In this document: positions 6,490 to 8,667 of the stretch, piece by piece
Numbering within the stretch: position 1 is the stretch's first letter
Layout: each line of letters starts with the position of its first letter
Source of the DNA: JAWLEV01 sp046538105
Lineage (GTDB): Bacteria; Chloroflexota; Anaerolineae; UBA1429
Direction of reading: 5' to 3'
NCBI GenBank assembly: GCA_046538105.1
Contig: JBKHJO010000079.1
Coordinates: forward strand, 1-8,667
Length of the DNA stretch: 8,667 bases
Translations under genes and position numbers: made by a program
Notes under the pieces: model-generated
Databases searched by the model: none
Told to the model about the DNA's origin: nothing
Seen by the model: only the letters and a program-made list of their open reading frames with translations

Positions 6490-7626
6490 ATGACGAAACG
6501 CATTCCACGACGTACGTTGGGCGATACAGGGCTTGAGGTTTCCGTGCTTGGCCTGGGAGGGTTCCACCAGATCGAGATCTCGCAGAGGCACGTGACGGAA
6601 CTGGTCGATGCCTACCTGGCAGCGGATGGCAACTATGTGGAGACGGCCCGGAGTTATGGCGGTGGGGTCTCGGAGATCAAACTGGGTAGGGCGCTGGAGG
6701 GGCGCCGCGACGAGGTGGTGCTCGTCTCCAAGACGGGCCGGCGCGATGCCGAGGGGGCGTGGCGCGAACTCGTGACCTCCCTGGAGACCCTGCAGACCGA
6801 CCATCTGGATATCCTGCTCTATCACGGCGTCAATACCGAGGAGGATATCGAGGCCATCGCGGGGGAGGGGGGCGCAGCCGAGGCCTTTGAGAGGGCCAGG
6901 GACGAGGGCCTGGTGCGCTTTGTGGGACTGAGTTCCCACTGGCCCATGACCATCGTGCGAGCCATGGAGCGCCTGGACCTGGACGCCGTCATGTATTGGG
7001 TCAATTACCTGGTGACCTGCAACTATCCGGAACTGTACGACGTGGTGGCCCCGGCGGTTCGCGAGGAAGGACTGGGCATCATCGGCATGAAGCCCGTGGG
7101 GGACGGCTATCTGCACCGCTCGGTGGAGGAGGCCTTTACCTACGCCCTGGCCCAGGAGGTGGATGTTCTGGCCTGCGGGTTCAACTCGCTGCAGATGCTG
7201 CGTGACGACATCGACGCCGTGTGCGCCTGGCAGCGCCCGGACGAGGAGGAGTTGGAGGCCATCCTGCGCGACGCGCCGGAACTGGGGGACTATGTGTGCC
7301 GCCAGTGTGGCCAGTGCCGCCTTCCGGAACTCGATATCCCCAGGGTGTTCGAACTGGAGGGCAAGTTCGATCGCCAGATGTTCGATGGGCGTCCCACCGA
7401 CGTTCAGGACTATGCCCTGCGTCAGCGCCTCTGCTACTGGTTTAATAACCAGGAGCGAGCCATGAAACTGTACGAATCCTATGCCGATGCAGTGGCTGCC
7501 TTCTTTGATGCCGAGACAGAACTCCCCGACTGCCCCTACGGCATCGATATCGATTACAAACTGCGGCTGGCCCATGCGAAATTGACCAGCCACGCCGGGT
7601 TCCCCTCGGGGGCCTACGATTTCTAG
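6490..7626 (+). CDS. Aldo/keto reductase of the iron-sulfur type with a degenerate ferredoxin-like tail
   Basis: A 378-residue NAD(P)-dependent oxidoreductase of the aldo/keto reductase superfamily, closest in layout to COG1453. Residues 5-240 are the TIM barrel: RTLGDTGLEVSVLGLGG (8-24), the tetrad positions E51 (usually Asp), Y56 in SYGGG, K81 in VSKTG and H112 in LLYHGV, then VRFVGLSSH (142-150) and GIIGMKPVGDG. The tail normally carries ferredoxin-like Cys motifs. Here it keeps CRQCGQC (C270, C273, C276) without the usual following Cys-Pro, and a lone C348 in DCPYGIDI near the end, so four of the expected cysteines remain in a 3+1 pattern. The start at 6490 has AGGAGGT 5 bases upstream; the gap from the regulator is 42 bases. 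The substrate is unknown, and a sugar or sugar acid fits the locus. Confidence 0.9.
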   Translation: MTKRIPRRTLGDTGLEVSVLGLGGFHQIEISQRHVTELVDAYLAADGNYVETARSYGGGVSEIKLGRALEGRRDEVVLVSKTGRRDAEGAWRELVTSLETLQTDHLDILLYHGVNTEEDIEAIAGEGGAAEAFERARDEGLVRFVGLSSHWPMTIVRAMERLDLDAVMYWVNYLVTCNYPELYDVVAPAVREEGLGIIGMKPVGDGYLHRSVEEAFTYALAQEVDVLACGFNSLQMLRDDIDAVCAWQRPDEEELEAILRDAPELGDYVCRQCGQCRLPELDIPRVFELEGKFDRQMFDGRPTDVQDYALRQRLCYWFNNQERAMKLYESYADAVAAFFDAETELPDCPYGIDIDYKLRLAHAKLTSHAGFPSGAYDF

Positions 7627-7680
7627 AGGATAACGTGCCGGCCGGTGCCGGCGGGATGGAATGGATCGGAATGGAATGAG

Positions 7681-7726
7681 GAGGGCGAGGTATGGGCCTG
7701 TGGGAAGGCGCCCCTATCTCGCCCTC
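7681..7726 (+). terminator. Strong hairpin, possible terminator of the aldo/keto reductase transcript
   Basis: A perfect 9-base stem GAGGGCGAG/CTCGCCCTC (7681-7689 with 7718-7726) is extended by a G-U and two A-T pairs, one mismatch, and four G-C pairs (7694-7697 with 7710-7713). It begins 54 bases after the stop at 7626. The following GATTGTGTT is only weakly T-rich, so it may be a terminator, a processing signal or an RNA-protecting stem. Just before it (7656-7678) are short direct repeats of GGAATGGA with a 10-base period. Before those lies a GC-rich GCCGG-TG-CCGGC inverted repeat. Confidence 0.45.
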
Positions 7727-7797
7727 GATTGTGTTCCGTCCCAATGTATTGAGGAGAAAGGGCGCTCTTTTGTATGCACGAGCATGACGAGGATACG

Positions 7798-7968
7798 ATG
7801 AATGTGAGACAGGTTGCCAGATATCTGCAACTCGAGAAATCGACCATCTATTCCTGGGCCCAGGAAGGCAGGATCCCGGCCGAGAAGGTGGGAGGCAGGT
7901 GGCGCTTCCGCCGCGCTGACCTCGATGCCTGGCTGGAGGGGCATCGGCGGGATAGGGGAAGGAACTAG
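7798..7968 (+). CDS. Small excisionase/MerR-type helix-turn-helix protein
   Basis: A 56-residue DNA-binding protein of the excisionase-family HTH type (HTH_17). It shows the typical order: MNVRQVARYLQLEKSTIYSW (first helices and turn), AQEGRIPAEKVGGRWRF (the wing, with the family's KVGG.WRFR pattern) and RRADLDAWL (last helix), then a short basic tail. In phages such proteins guide excision. Here no integrase or attachment site is present, so a local regulator role is more likely. ATG 7798 is chosen because GAGG lies 5 bases upstream and the fold starts at once. ATG 7774 is an in-frame alternative adding 8 acidic and His residues, with weaker ribosome-binding spacing. It sits between the hairpin at 7681-7726 and the operator-like element at 8035-8054. 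Confidence 0.8.
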   Translation: MNVRQVARYLQLEKSTIYSWAQEGRIPAEKVGGRWRFRRADLDAWLEGHRRDRGRN

Positions 7969-8034
7969 GCGGTCAAGAGTTCCCGCACAAGAGTACGTGT
8001 CAGGCCTTCCGTACCAGGCGTCTTGCGCCAAGAG

Positions 8035-8054
8035 AAGATAAGGTCGTGTCGACC
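8035..8054 (+). promoter_or_regulatory. Candidate operator B: second copy of the shared palindromic element
   Basis: AAGATAAGGTCGTGTCGACC differs from the copy at 1821-1840 at only two bases and keeps the inverted repeat GGTCG-TGT-CGACC (8042-8054). It ends 24 bases before the Gfo/Idh start codon and just upstream of its ribosome-binding site, where a bound protein would block transcription. I found no good -35/-10 pair here, so the promoter it would control is not placed. Confidence 0.6.
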
Positions 8055-8078
8055 AAGAATATGGGGAGGCGATACCGG

Positions 8079-8667
8079 ATGAATCTGAAATCGGCAGTTA
8101 TCGGGTTGGGACTGTTGGGAACGAACCACGCCCAGTATTTTCAAGACAGTGATAGGACAGAGTTGGTCGCCGCGGCCGAGATACGCGAGGAGGCCGCGGA
8201 AAAGGCAGAGGAGAGATTCGGGATAACAGTGTATAAAGACTATCATGAGATGCTTGCCCAAGAGGAACTAGATCTTCTGATGGTGGCCACTCCCGATCCC
8301 TTGCATAGAGAGCCGGTCGTTGCCTCTGCCGAGGCCGGTGTGCCCTATATCGTGACCCAAAAGCCCTTTGCCACCAGTGTCGAGGATGCCCAGGCCATGG
8401 TTGCGGCGTGCGAGAAGGCGGAAAGCGAATTGTGGGTCTATTTGTCCAACCGCGTCAATCCCATGGACATTGCCACACGATACGTGATACAGGAGGGGTT
8501 GATCGGCAGGGTCGTATACGGCGAGGCGCGGCTGGATGATAACATCAGCGTGCCGCGACGCCTTTGGGGAGAACGAAGTAAAGAATGGGCGAGTTCTTCC
8601 TCCACGGCACAATTCCTCCTCAGCCATGTGTCCGATACCATGCGTTGGTTTTTCGAACCCGCCGAGG
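8079..8667 (+). CDS. Gfo/Idh/MocA-family oxidoreductase (C-terminus off right edge)
   Basis: The first 196 codons of an NAD(P)-dependent sugar or cyclitol dehydrogenase; the frame is open at the window end. Residues 4-120 form the Rossmann fold, with the nucleotide loop GLGLLGTNH (G9, G11, G14) and the run LMVATPDPLHREPV (67-80) typical of the family. The family's EKP motif is TQKPFA here (K95 kept, Glu replaced by Gln94). The start of the second domain is visible, with FLLSHVSDTMRWFF (179-192) holding the conserved H183. ATG 8079 follows GGGGAGG with 9 bases spacing; an in-frame ATG at 8061 overlaps that ribosome-binding site and is less likely. The exact substrate cannot be told from this fragment. 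Control by the element at 8035-8054 is likely. Confidence 0.92.
   Translation, partial: MNLKSAVIGLGLLGTNHAQYFQDSDRTELVAAAEIREEAAEKAEERFGITVYKDYHEMLAQEELDLLMVATPDPLHREPVVASAEAGVPYIVTQKPFATSVEDAQAMVAACEKAESELWVYLSNRVNPMDIATRYVIQEGLIGRVVYGEARLDDNISVPRRLWGERSKEWASSSSTAQFLLSHVSDTMRWFFEPAE

Noticed and set aside
6109..7593. A 494-codon open frame on the minus strand
   Set aside because: It is antisense to the end of the regulator and to the aldo/keto reductase, both clear family members. The product has no recognisable motif.
7681..8078. An integration site or mobile element suggested by the excisionase-like gene and repeats
   Set aside because: No recombinase, terminal inverted repeats, target duplications or tRNA end are visible.

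Overview
The window looks like chromosomal DNA of a GC-rich bacterium, most likely a member of the Chloroflexota (Anaerolineae-like). This rests on the type of Ser/Thr kinase (one membrane span, a PPC-like outer domain and a long Thr-Pro stalk), on GC-rich codon use, and on the mix of GH51, GH57 and iron-sulfur-type aldo/keto reductase genes. No marker gene is present, so the placement is inference. I see no rRNA, tRNA, CRISPR array, transposase or phage gene.

Layout. Positions 1-1656 are the minus-strand gene of a membrane Ser/Thr protein kinase whose C-terminal Thr-Pro stalk runs off the left edge. Positions 1657-1994 are a divergent control region. It holds a sigma70-like promoter facing the kinase, another facing right, and a palindromic 20-bp element. 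All genes from 1995 onward are on the plus strand: a GH51 alpha-L-arabinofuranosidase (1995-3479), a GH57 glucan branching enzyme or amylase (3606-5321), a GntR-type regulator with a LacI-like sugar-sensing domain (5368-6447), an aldo/keto reductase with a degenerate iron-sulfur tail (6490-7626), a strong hairpin (7681-7726), a 56-residue excisionase-type HTH protein (7798-7968), and the first 196 codons of a Gfo/Idh/MocA sugar oxidoreductase (8079-8667, cut by the right edge).

How it fits together. The plus-strand genes read as a small sugar-use locus. A cytoplasmic arabinofuranosidase would release L-arabinose from imported oligosaccharides. A GntR/LacI regulator of the AraR type would sense a sugar. 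Two NAD(P)-type oxidoreductases may process sugars, and a GH57 enzyme acts on alpha-glucan. The most useful find is a pair of nearly identical 20-bp elements (18 of 20 bases the same) around an inverted repeat, GGTCG-N3-CGACC. One lies between the divergent promoters and the GH51 gene (1821-1840), the other just before the Gfo/Idh gene (8035-8054). They are the best candidates for the operator of the local regulator and would make the two ends of the locus one regulon. I did not find a clearly novel defence or mobile system here.
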